This document shows, piece after piece, positions 28,118 through 36,740 of a stretch of 64,000 nucleotides of DNA. Position 1 is the stretch's first letter. Each line of letters begins with the position of its first letter. Under the pieces are notes generated by a model. The model was not told where the DNA came from, ran no database searches, and was given only the letters and a program-made list of their open reading frames with translations. The translations under genes were made by a program, and so were the position numbers. Source of the stretch: G963668655 sp963668655 (GTDB taxonomy: Bacteria; Myxococcota_A; SURF-8); contig CAXXPQ010000002.1 in the NCBI GenBank assembly GCA_963668655.2, positions 1 through 64,000 on the forward strand, written 5' to 3'.

Positions 28118-30210
28118 TTTTTTCCTCCGAGAGTCATCGCCACAACGGCACCAGAAAACACTTTGGGAAGCGATATCTCGCCTTGATCGGGAAAGGAAAG
28201 TACGCCCTCATGAGTCTTCATAATCTCATCGGCAATGTGCAAGCCAAGCCCCATTCCATCAGGTTTGCGTGTAATGAACGGTTGGACAACATATTCTGGT
28301 GGATCGATGAACCCCGGCCCATTATCAGCCACAATTATTGATGGTCGGCCATCAATTTCGCTGGAGGTGCCCAGGTAGAGATATCGCCGATCATCAGGAT
28401 TCGTTCCGAGCCAATAAATCGAGTTGTCGATCAATGTCATCAGGGCGGTCAATAGTAAACGTCTGCTGCCGCGAACGGTGAAATCTTTATTTCCATGCTC
28501 AAATCCATTGGTTACTTTAACGTGATGATGGCTAAAACGAAAAGTCCAGTTGAATAATGCCTGTTTGATCAACTCTGACGCCGTTATTTTGGTTGTGCCG
28601 GACTTTCTGGTCAGCCAAGTCAACCCCTCAATCATTTCAGCCAAATGCCGGGCCAAGGAAAGAAGCTGTTGCTTGTCAGCTCCTGTTCGTACTGCTTGGT
28701 AAAGCTGAGATATCCCTTTTTCAACTTCGTGTAGAACAACCGCAAGGTTAAGGCCTGCTCCACCGGCGACTAAAAGGCGATCCAGGACCTCTCGATACTG
28801 AATTTCAATTGCATCCAGCAGTGGAACCAGTTTTTCATGTCCTTCTTTTCGTTCTATAGCTGAACGCAATTCAGCCAAATCTGCGAGAACCGGCTCTTTC
28901 GTTTTGCGGGCGGCATATGCACGCCGGATGCGAGATTTGTCGAGATTCCTTTCTGTGGCAGCTTGCTCTATTGCGAACCACACGGCCTGCCTAAACATGG
29001 TGTAGGCCGCATTCTCAACAAAGCCTTCGCGGTTAGTCTTTTCGATAAGATCTTGGCTTTTTACCAAGTCAAGTCCTACGACGCCAATGACCTGATTGTT
29101 TCCTATTCGCTTGGTTGGTATGTTGACCCGCCGCCCCCCAAGCTCCAGCCAATCGTTCCCTGGCTCACCAAAATCGTAAACACGCATACCGTCACGGTAA
29201 ACACGGACACCACCATTCTGATCAAGATACTCCTTCAAGCCTGCCGGGTCAGTTGCGGCGAGCTTAAGGACCATGCGCTCAAGATCGTAAATATGGAAAT
29301 CCAGTTCTACGGGCCCGATTTTGTATTCTGAGAGATCAATAACTGAACGTCGTCGTTTACCCTTGTCATCCTCCGTTGCTTCACCTCGAACGGTCAATGT
29401 CTGAACTTCAAGAGTCCGTTTCTCGACACGATCTAGTCTGTGACCCGGCTCAAAAATATAGCTATACGTGAGCAGGCTTCCATCGATGCGTCCTTTGAAG
29501 CGAAACAAAGAGTGTTTAAGCACTTCATTTGGACGAAGAAGGCCATCCAGCCATTTATTATCAGGTTTAATTGTGAGCACTGTTTGAAAATCATCCGGCC
29601 CACCCAGAGGTGAACAGATCGAAGTAACCGAGCGGGCCAAAGAGCGTGCCCTTCTTCTGGTCCAGGGGAGGTCGCGCACGTTTGTTATGACCAACCGTGT
29701 CCCTGTTTTCTTCCCTGTGAATACAAGTGGATCACGTTCAGTTACCACAACCGGCACATCAGCCAAATACTTTGAACGATGAAAGTCCTCCCAGTTAATG
29801 TTAACTATTATTTCAGAATGCCCAGACTTTCGGGTCACAAGTTCGACCGTGCTTCCGAGCTTATGAACGGCGAACCGGCCAACTCCTTTTTCGCCCAAAG
29901 GCATCCGATGGCGTTTGCTCGTTCGCTCGCCCTTTTCTTGTTGCTCTTTTCTAAATTCCGTTCCCGGTTGAAGCCACACATTTTCAATAGTATCCCGATC
30001 CATCCCATGCCCATTGTCGATGACGATAATTCTAGCCGAGCCATCGCTTTTCTCGACATTTTCCAGAGTGACTTCACACTTGGTGGCGTCAGCGTCATAT
30101 GCGTTTTTGACTAGTTCAAAGACAGCAATTCCCGCATCACGAATCAGCTGATCCCCCAACAAAAGCATGAGGCGGGCACGGGGGCGAAAGACTAATGTAT
30201 TACTAGTCAT
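28114..30210 (-). CDS. Double-GHKL ATPase / histidine-kinase-like protein
   Basis: 698 residues from ATG 30210. The N-terminal GHKL domain resembles Hsp90/MutL-type ATPases (ELVKNAYDAD with Asn36, DNGHGM at 65-70, GEKGVGRFA near 107-113). The C-terminal half looks like a histidine kinase: candidate H-box His494 in VVLHEVEKG, Asn-containing N-box (LIDNS, Asn596), DNGPGF at 629-634 and GMGLGL at 652-657. No membrane segment or PAS domain is present, so it is cytoplasmic and would sense an internal cue, possibly through the MutL-like domain. Gene order (methylase, this, receiver, Vsr) suggests a role tied to modified DNA; that is inference. Confidence 0.85.
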   Translation of the reverse strand: MTSNTLVFRPRARLMLLLGDQLIRDAGIAVFELVKNAYDADATKCEVTLENVEKSDGSARIIVIDNGHGMDRDTIENVWLQPGTEFRKEQQEKGERTSKRHRMPLGEKGVGRFAVHKLGSTVELVTRKSGHSEIIVNINWEDFHRSKYLADVPVVVTERDPLVFTGKKTGTRLVITNVRDLPWTRRRARSLARSVTSICSPLGGPDDFQTVLTIKPDNKWLDGLLRPNEVLKHSLFRFKGRIDGSLLTYSYIFEPGHRLDRVEKRTLEVQTLTVRGEATEDDKGKRRRSVIDLSEYKIGPVELDFHIYDLERMVLKLAATDPAGLKEYLDQNGGVRVYRDGMRVYDFGEPGNDWLELGGRRVNIPTKRIGNNQVIGVVGLDLVKSQDLIEKTNREGFVENAAYTMFRQAVWFAIEQAATERNLDKSRIRRAYAARKTKEPVLADLAELRSAIERKEGHEKLVPLLDAIEIQYREVLDRLLVAGGAGLNLAVVLHEVEKGISQLYQAVRTGADKQQLLSLARHLAEMIEGLTWLTRKSGTTKITASELIKQALFNWTFRFSHHHVKVTNGFEHGNKDFTVRGSRRLLLTALMTLIDNSIYWLGTNPDDRRYLYLGTSSEIDGRPSIIVADNGPGFIDPPEYVVQPFITRKPDGMGLGLHIADEIMKTHEGVLSFPDQGEISLPKVFSGAVVAMTLGGKK

Positions 30211-30268
30211 GGAACCCTCGCCTCGTTAAAAAGGATATTCATAGCAGCTCGGTAATGATATCCCGTTA

Positions 30269-31450
30269 TCATTTTTCATTTCCTCCTGCTAAATGCTCCT
30301 TTACAAACTCCGCGATCCCCCATGCCATGAGCGGCGGAACTGCGTTTCCGATCTGCCTGAATCGGTCGCCCATGCTTCCCGCGAAGGCAAACGTGTCCGG
30401 GAAACTCTGCAACCTGGCGGCCTCCCGCACCGAAATGGTTCTGGCCTGCTCAGGATGAATATGGGTGTAGCAGTCCTTGCCAAGATGGGCTGTGACAGTC
30501 CAGGACGGCTGATCCCAGATCAACTTTTTGTACTTGTCCTTGAAAATGTCGTCCCGGTATCGCTTGAACCGTTGGTCCAGCTGGTGGTATTTCATTCCCT
30601 GGTGCATGATACCGAAGGCCTCGACATCCTGGTCATTGTAGCGTCGACAGATGTGGTCATTTACCACGCCGTCGGCTCCCTCGTGCATCAGACGGACGTA
30701 GCGGTTTGGACGGCCCGGCGATCTGCGGTAATCAAGTGGATCATCCTTTGAGCCATTGGCAATCGGAGGCAGATCACGGATGGCATCGGCCACCGTAATT
30801 TCCTTCGAGAAGCCCAGAACGTCCCGCATGAACAATCCGGAATAGTCCTGGAGACCGGTGGCATCCATCATGTGGTCGAGATCGTTCCTGACGGCGATGA
30901 AGATAAGTCTTCGCCTGTCCTGCGGCACCCCGAACCATCGGGCATTTACAAGGCTGTAGGTGCAGCGATATCCGGCGTCTTCAAAGTTGGCACGGACTGC
31001 GTCCGCAATGTTTCTGTTCTCGATGGACAGCATCCCCGGCACGTTCTCCATTACGCACACTGCCGGGGCTAGCTGGCGGACCAGTTCGATGAAGCGGCGG
31101 TACAGCTTGTTTCGGGGATCATTCAGGAGATCCATGCCAGCCTTGCCCAGGGAGCGCAGCTTTCCCCTTCCGACCTTTGACCACCCCTGGCAGGGAGGGC
31201 CGCCGATAATGACGTCCACAGCCCCCTTCGTTTGGCCGAGAGATATTGAGAAATCTTCCACACCACCATCCCCGAGGTCCTGGCAGAGGGTGCGGCAGTT
31301 GAATCGGGAGAAATTAAGCTCATGAGTCTTGATTGCAATGGGATTGTTGTCCACACACGCAACAGGATCAAACCCTGAACGGGCCCAGCCCCATGTGAAG
31401 CCGCCCGCTCCGCAGAAGAGATCAATGAATTTGAGTTTGGTTCCGGTCAC
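30269..31450 (-). CDS. C5 cytosine-specific DNA methyltransferase
   Basis: 393 residues from GTG 31450, with GGAGA nine bases upstream. Family motifs in order are DLFCGAGGF (10-18, SAM binding), GGPPCQGWS (83-91, catalytic Cys87), MENVPG (134-139), the QDRRRL region, and GNAVPPLMA near the C-terminus. It methylates cytosine at C5 in a target that cannot be read from sequence. No restriction endonuclease gene follows directly; the next genes are the GHKL ATPase, its receiver partner and Vsr. It may protect host DNA from an effector of that set, or be a solitary methylase with repair partner. Confidence 0.95.
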   Translation of the reverse strand: MTGTKLKFIDLFCGAGGFTWGWARSGFDPVACVDNNPIAIKTHELNFSRFNCRTLCQDLGDGGVEDFSISLGQTKGAVDVIIGGPPCQGWSKVGRGKLRSLGKAGMDLLNDPRNKLYRRFIELVRQLAPAVCVMENVPGMLSIENRNIADAVRANFEDAGYRCTYSLVNARWFGVPQDRRRLIFIAVRNDLDHMMDATGLQDYSGLFMRDVLGFSKEITVADAIRDLPPIANGSKDDPLDYRRSPGRPNRYVRLMHEGADGVVNDHICRRYNDQDVEAFGIMHQGMKYHQLDQRFKRYRDDIFKDKYKKLIWDQPSWTVTAHLGKDCYTHIHPEQARTISVREAARLQSFPDTFAFAGSMGDRFRQIGNAVPPLMAWGIAEFVKEHLAGGNEK

Positions 31451-31569
31451 TTGTTCAATTCTCCAATCAGGTCATGCGCTCGGCTTTCATCGTTGCTTCC
31501 CATCGCCACCGAAGAGGACAATCCCCTTCCCATATTACATACCGGACCGGCCATCAATCTGTGCGCTCC

Positions 31570-34434
31570 CTACGGCAATTCGCTCGCCTTCGTCACAACC
31601 TTGTAGTCCACGTCCTCCAGCGCGCCCTTCTTCTTGAACTGTTTCGAGCCGAAGTGAGCCGCACCACACTGGATGCGTCGCCACTCGTTCGGTCGCAGAT
31701 CGTCTTTCCTGGGCGAGCCCTTGGTCTCCGATACAAGGTACAGTACGGGCTTTCCGTCTTCCTCCTGTCCCTCCATCACAATTGCCCAGTCAGGCCGGTA
31801 CTCGCCCACCGGCGTCGGCACGGTGAACCAGTACGGCAATTTCAGGTACAGCTTCACGTCGTCCCGCGCTTCGAGGTCCGCGACGAACTGCCGCTCGACT
31901 TCCGAGTCGCAGGGAACCTGGTCGTAGACCGACCGCTTGTCCGAGGTCTGGACGATGTACTTGCTGAACAGTACCACTTCCTCCTCGTCGAGCACCTGCC
32001 GCATCTCGTACCATTTCTCCGCGTCCGTAAGTGCCTTGCCATCCGGTACGTCGGCCACGCGGATGTACTCTATCCCGTTGACGAGGTGATCCGCCAGTTT
32101 CTCCTTCAGGATTCGCACCGCCGTCGAGGCCCACTCGTGGGGGTTGTTTGCTGCGGCGGTCTTGTCTCCGATGCGGCGGTAGAGTTCCAGAAGCGTCCGC
32201 CGGGTGAGCCGCACCGGCGGCGAGGTGTGCTCCAGCAGGTCGCCCATCAGGCCTACCATGTCGGGCAGCGGCCAGCGTCCGGCGAGCGTGGCGGCTGTCT
32301 TCGCCTGACTCAACTGCATCGCCTCGAACACGCCGTCATCCGTGGCCTGCACTCGCGCCTTGGTAATAGTCACGCGCGGCGGGGCGATTTCAGCCCGCCC
32401 CATCTCCGGCACCACATCGCCCAGAATAGCCTCGGTATCGAGCTTGACCGCGTAGCGGGTCTTGTGCTTGATCCGCTCCCACAGCGCCTTGAAGTCCTCG
32501 GAGAGCGCCCTGGCCTTGCGCAGCCGCGCCTTTTGCTTCCCGGCCTGGCGGGGCGGCGGCGGCAGGATTCCCTCGCCGTACTCCTCCTCGATCCGGCGGC
32601 GCTCCTCGTCGGTCAGGTCGCCGATGGGCTTGCCGTAGCGTGCCTCGATCTCGGCGCGGTACTCAAAGGCAATCTCGCTCTGGTAGTTCTCCACGTACCG
32701 GCGGTAGCTTTCGTTCGCCACCACGGTCAGGATGTTCACCGCGTCGTCACGCACGCGCTCGCCCGACTGCTCCACCGCCAGCCGGATGCCGCGCCCCACC
32801 TCCTGGCGCTTCTTTACCAGGGAAGCCGTCTGGTTGAGGGTGCAGATTTGGAACACGTTCGGGTTGTCCCAGCCCTCGCGCAGAGCGGAATGGGAGAAGA
32901 TAAAGGCCACCCGCTTCTTGCGCCGGGCCTCCTCGTCGTCCGAGCCATCCGGGAAGCTGAGCAGCGTCTCCTTGTCCCGCATGATAAGATCGTAGGCGGC
33001 TTCGTCCTCCCTGGTCTCACCGGACACCGAGTCCAGCATTTCCGTGACGCCGCCCTTGCGCCGCTTCTCGGCGAAGTAGGCCGCCCGGACTTCCTCCGGC
33101 TTGAGTTCCCGCCACTCTGGGTACTGGACCTTAAATTCATTGAACGCCTTGTCGAAGAGCCTGCGGATAACGCCGTCCTCGTCCGTGTAGTTGGCCACGC
33201 GGTCGATGAAGAAGAGCGACAGCACCTTGATGCCCTGGCCCATAAGGCGTGCCTGCTTGCGGAAATGCTCCTCGATGGTGTGGCGGATCTGTACGTCGAA
33301 CAGCGCCTCCCGATCTGAGCCCGCCTCCTCGCCGATGTTCAGTTCGGCGTTGTTGGCGAAGCGCACGGTTCGGTAGCCCGGGTTGATCTCGTCAATTTCC
33401 CACCCTGCATACTCCGAACGATTCGTTTTTTTCTCCAGGGAATCGCCCGGGCGCACGGTGAGCGTTGTCTCCTTCACCTGGCCGCTCTTCATCAGCTTGT
33501 GGACGACCAAGCTCGCCGTAATGGTATTTTTCTTCGTCTGGATGGACCCGACACGAACGTAGGGGCGGTTCTCCTCGTTCTCGCGTACCACCGCGTCCAC
33601 TTCGATCTTTTTCACCAAGTTCTGGCGGTAGGCTTCGGCTGGGGTGAGACGGTAGACCACGTTGTACGGGTTGCGGTGCGTGGCGCTGTAGCGCAGGGCA
33701 AAAAGCGGATCGAGTGCGGCCAGTGCGGCCACGGCCTTGTCGCTCTCCATGTTCTGCGGTTCGTCCAGAATGAGGATGGGCCGCGCCGCCTGCACCAGGA
33801 ACAGCGGCGTCTCGCCCTGGAGCCGGTCTGTGGACTGGCGGATCACGTTGGACGCCTTGTTGAAGGAGTCCAGCGTCATCACCATGACCTCCACGCCGTC
33901 GGTCTGGGCGAACTGCCGCACCTGGGAGAGGTTGGACGAATCGTACTTGTAAAAGCGATAGACTGGGTTGCCGAAAAGCTCGCGGAAATGCTTCTCCGTG
34001 ACCTGGAGCGTCTTCAGCACGCCCTCGCGGATGGCCACGGAGGGGACGACCACGATGAACTTGCGCATACCATAGCGGCGGCTGAGTTCCAGGGCCGAGC
34101 GCAGATAGACGTAGGTCTTGCCCGTGCCCGTCTCCATCTCGACCGAGAAGTTGGGGAAGCGGACCGCCTTCCCGCCGTCCACAGTGAGGATGTTTTCCGC
34201 GATGCAGGCCAATTCCCCGTCCGGGCGGATGCGGTTGCGCGTCTGGACGGCTTGCAGGTTCTCCAGGATCGCGTCCTCTTCCAGGTCCAGCCGATTGGCG
34301 ACGGCGGCCAGGGAGAGCGTCCCGGCCTTGAAGCTCACCGTCGCCTGGCAGCGCGTCTGCCCCTCGAAGAGATCGCAGACCGCCGCAATGGCGTCGAGTT
34401 GGAATTCCTGGTTGGCGTCGAACTTGAAAAGCAT
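31570..34434 (-). CDS. res: Type III restriction enzyme, Res subunit
   Basis: 954 residues. SF2 helicase motor with Walker A ETGTGKT (101-107) and DEPQ box (224-227), helicase C-terminal motifs around SALREGWDNPNVF and QEVGRGIRL, then a C-terminal nuclease domain (RPDWAIVME ... YLVSETKG, the D...ExK pattern). Res cleaves DNA after ATP-driven communication between two inversely oriented sites, in complex with Mod. It begins 9 bases after the mod stop and is the last gene of the XRE-mod-res operon. It appears complete. Confidence 0.95.
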   Translation of the reverse strand: MLFKFDANQEFQLDAIAAVCDLFEGQTRCQATVSFKAGTLSLAAVANRLDLEEDAILENLQAVQTRNRIRPDGELACIAENILTVDGGKAVRFPNFSVEMETGTGKTYVYLRSALELSRRYGMRKFIVVVPSVAIREGVLKTLQVTEKHFRELFGNPVYRFYKYDSSNLSQVRQFAQTDGVEVMVMTLDSFNKASNVIRQSTDRLQGETPLFLVQAARPILILDEPQNMESDKAVAALAALDPLFALRYSATHRNPYNVVYRLTPAEAYRQNLVKKIEVDAVVRENEENRPYVRVGSIQTKKNTITASLVVHKLMKSGQVKETTLTVRPGDSLEKKTNRSEYAGWEIDEINPGYRTVRFANNAELNIGEEAGSDREALFDVQIRHTIEEHFRKQARLMGQGIKVLSLFFIDRVANYTDEDGVIRRLFDKAFNEFKVQYPEWRELKPEEVRAAYFAEKRRKGGVTEMLDSVSGETREDEAAYDLIMRDKETLLSFPDGSDDEEARRKKRVAFIFSHSALREGWDNPNVFQICTLNQTASLVKKRQEVGRGIRLAVEQSGERVRDDAVNILTVVANESYRRYVENYQSEIAFEYRAEIEARYGKPIGDLTDEERRRIEEEYGEGILPPPPRQAGKQKARLRKARALSEDFKALWERIKHKTRYAVKLDTEAILGDVVPEMGRAEIAPPRVTITKARVQATDDGVFEAMQLSQAKTAATLAGRWPLPDMVGLMGDLLEHTSPPVRLTRRTLLELYRRIGDKTAAANNPHEWASTAVRILKEKLADHLVNGIEYIRVADVPDGKALTDAEKWYEMRQVLDEEEVVLFSKYIVQTSDKRSVYDQVPCDSEVERQFVADLEARDDVKLYLKLPYWFTVPTPVGEYRPDWAIVMEGQEEDGKPVLYLVSETKGSPRKDDLRPNEWRRIQCGAAHFGSKQFKKKGALEDVDYKVVTKASELP

Positions 34435-34443
34435 GGGCAGCCC

Positions 34444-36318
34444 CTAAACCGTCTTCAGCTTGCACTGGAGAGCGAGGTTTGCCGCCTGCTCGTCGGTCAA
34501 CGCCACGTCGCGGCAGATGAAGAGGTCGTCCTTGGCGAGATGGAATTCCGCGACGGTCTTGTCTTTCAGCTTGTCATCCAGGCAAATGCGATAAGACTGC
34601 TCGCTATCCGGGTCGAAGACGCGCCAGACGCGGTTCGTCTTGATCCCGCCGAGTTCCTCAATGGTGGATGCAAGGCCGTAGCCCTGCTTAATGGCCGTCT
34701 CCCAAATCACGTCTTCCGGCTTCCACCCGGGCAGCAGCGGGTCGATGAATAGTTCCATCTCCTGCGCCCAGGCTTCGCCATCCCGCTCCTCCAAACCGCG
34801 CCATTGGCGGTAGTTAGATTGGGCCAGCTTGAAGACGCGGAAGCCCAGGTCCTCCGGATTCTCGCGGTCCTTGAACATATCTTGCTGGCCCTTGGCTTCC
34901 TCCTTCATCCTATGAATGACACGACGGATGCGTTCCTTGCTTATGTCAGCGATGGTTTTATAGCCTTCTTTCTCAGCGTCAGAATTTGGAGGCGCGGCTT
35001 CGGGGAGTTGTACTGCAATGAACGACCGTGAGCCGTTATCCATTCGATTAGCGTTTAGAACTGCATGACTGGTTGTTCCTGAACCAGAGAAGAAATCAAG
35101 GACGAATTCTGTTCCGTCCGTTACCTGCTGAACAAGCAACTGAAGTAATGCAGTTGGCTTTGGGAAGTCAAAAATACTATTTCCAAGTAAATGGTTTAAT
35201 TCTCTAGTCCCATCTGCTGTGGTTGGCTCGGTAAGAACTGATGAAATGTTCTTGTATAGGCTTTTCATTTCATTGAGGAACAGTTTGTGTCTCGGTCGGC
35301 CTTTGCCGTTTTCAGGAAAAAGTACCCGGCTTTCCTCAATTTTTCTTCCCATCGTAGTTGGATCAAACCGCCATCCCTTGTGAGGGCAACCATAGTTGAT
35401 CGCGGTCTCTGGGTCGATCAGGTCATAATGTAGATTTGGTCTGCGCTCTTTTGTAGCTAATCCGGTAAGATCAGCACTTCTCCACGGCCCGCGAGGGTCA
35501 TTGTCAGGGTTTGCAAATTTTTCCAAATCCTTGTCTGCTCCCCTTAAAACACCAACATCTGATTTCCGGTAGCAAACAATGTATTCATGGTCAATTGAAA
35601 CACCCGTTTTTGCCCGTGTGTCCTCGCTTCTTCGGGATTTCCAAACCAAAGTCGCTACAAAATTCTCCTCGCCAAACACTTCGTTCATCACTGCTAGGAG
35701 ATTGTGCTTCTCGTGGTCGTCAATGCTGATAAATATCACCCCGTCTTCGCTCAGCAGTTGCCTTGCAACGAACAGCCTTGGGTACATCATGGTAAGCCAA
35801 GCGGAATGATACCGTCCGCTGCTTTCCGGATTGCTGGTCAGCAGGTTGCCCTCGGAGTCCTTCTGGCCTGTCAGCTTCAGGTAGGTGTCGAGCGGATCGG
35901 CGAAGTTGTCAGGGTAGATGAAGTCGTTGCCCGTGTTGTACGGCGGGTCGATGTAGATCATCTTTACGCGCCCGGCGTAGGACTTATACAGAAGCTTCAG
36001 CACCTCCAGGTTTTCACCCTCGATAAAGACGTGCCGGGTGTCCTCCCAGTCCACCGATTCCTTGGGGCAAGGCCTGAGAGTGGCGCGGCTGGGCGTCTGC
36101 AACAGGCGGATGGCGTCGCGCTTGCCCGCCCAAGTGAAGCTGTAGCGTTCGGGACGGTCATCCACGATCTCACCCAGCGCGGCCTTGAGCTTCTCGAAAT
36201 TCACCTTCCCCTCGGTCACCGCCTCGGGGAACAGCTCCTTTAGCCGTTCGACCTGTTCGGCCACCAAGTCGGCGGATGTCCGCTCGACGCTTTCCACTGG
36301 ACTCTTGCGCTGCGGCAT
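34444..36318 (-). CDS. mod: Type III DNA methyltransferase, Mod subunit
   Basis: 624 residues. The adenine-methylase catalytic motif DPPYNTG (124-130) precedes the SAM-binding motif VLDFFSGSGTTSHAVL in the C-terminal half, the beta-class order typical of type III Mod proteins. The variable region between them contains the target-recognition domain. Mod methylates adenine in one strand and is needed for Res activity. No simple-sequence repeat suggesting phase variation was seen. It starts three bases after the stop of the small XRE gene, implying joint control. Confidence 0.95.
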   Translation of the reverse strand: MPQRKSPVESVERTSADLVAEQVERLKELFPEAVTEGKVNFEKLKAALGEIVDDRPERYSFTWAGKRDAIRLLQTPSRATLRPCPKESVDWEDTRHVFIEGENLEVLKLLYKSYAGRVKMIYIDPPYNTGNDFIYPDNFADPLDTYLKLTGQKDSEGNLLTSNPESSGRYHSAWLTMMYPRLFVARQLLSEDGVIFISIDDHEKHNLLAVMNEVFGEENFVATLVWKSRRSEDTRAKTGVSIDHEYIVCYRKSDVGVLRGADKDLEKFANPDNDPRGPWRSADLTGLATKERRPNLHYDLIDPETAINYGCPHKGWRFDPTTMGRKIEESRVLFPENGKGRPRHKLFLNEMKSLYKNISSVLTEPTTADGTRELNHLLGNSIFDFPKPTALLQLLVQQVTDGTEFVLDFFSGSGTTSHAVLNANRMDNGSRSFIAVQLPEAAPPNSDAEKEGYKTIADISKERIRRVIHRMKEEAKGQQDMFKDRENPEDLGFRVFKLAQSNYRQWRGLEERDGEAWAQEMELFIDPLLPGWKPEDVIWETAIKQGYGLASTIEELGGIKTNRVWRVFDPDSEQSYRICLDDKLKDKTVAEFHLAKDDLFICRDVALTDEQAANLALQCKLKTV

Positions 36319-36321
36319 GCC

Positions 36322-36561
36322 TCATCCCCTCCCGTCGTTTCCGAAGTACTGCTCGAAGAGCGCCTGGCCGTCCTCGCCCATGCCCAGCAGGAATGTTTTG
36401 ATCTTGTCCAGCGCCAGAGGTGACGCCTTGGTCTTGCCCGTCTCCCAGCGGCTTACCGTGGGCAGCGCGACATTGAGCCGGGTCGCCAGTTCCTGTTGCG
36501 TCAGCCCGAACCGCTTGCGAAGCTTTCTGATGAACCTGGGGACGTTCAGTTGGGCGTTCAT
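36322..36561 (-). CDS. XRE-family regulator of the type III restriction operon
   Basis: 79 residues with a helix-turn-helix (LTQQELATRLNVALPTVSRWETGK) and a short C-terminal tail. It is the first gene of the operon and lies directly behind a promoter overlapped by a 10-bp inverted repeat (36599-36622), so autoregulation is likely. Small XRE C-proteins delay restriction in many type II systems; a similar gene leading a type III operon is unusual. The protein resembles the XRE at 43255-43476 (both have W-E-x-GK and a SPLA motif). Confidence 0.9.
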   Translation of the reverse strand: MNAQLNVPRFIRKLRKRFGLTQQELATRLNVALPTVSRWETGKTKASPLALDKIKTFLLGMGEDGQALFEQYFGNDGRG

Positions 36562-36598
36562 GGCCGTCTCTCCCTTGCAACCGGCGCTGGCAGGACCA

Positions 36599-36651
36599 TA
36601 GCACCTGAGAAATCAGATGCTAAATCATACCCTGGGGGGCCGGAAAGTCAA
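36599..36651 (-). promoter_or_regulatory. Promoter and operator of the XRE-mod-res operon
   Basis: On the minus strand TTGACT (complement of 36646-36651) and TATGAT (complement of 36624-36629) are separated by 16 bases, a good sigma-70-type promoter. Just downstream lies TAGCATCTGA, four bases, then TCAGGTGCTA (36599-36622), a 10-bp inverted repeat with one mismatch. A regulator bound there would block initiation. Confidence 0.75.
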
Positions 36652-36740
36652 GAAAATGGCCACATTCCTCGCTGAAGGGAGATGAACTCTAATTTTACAT
36701 CATCCACGGTGAAAGAAAAGCCGATGGGAACAATTCGACA

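Noticed and set aside
31474..33318. 614-codon plus-strand frame opposite the type III Res gene
   Set aside because: The minus strand encodes an intact helicase-nuclease with ordered motifs; the plus-strand product shows no recognisable domain.
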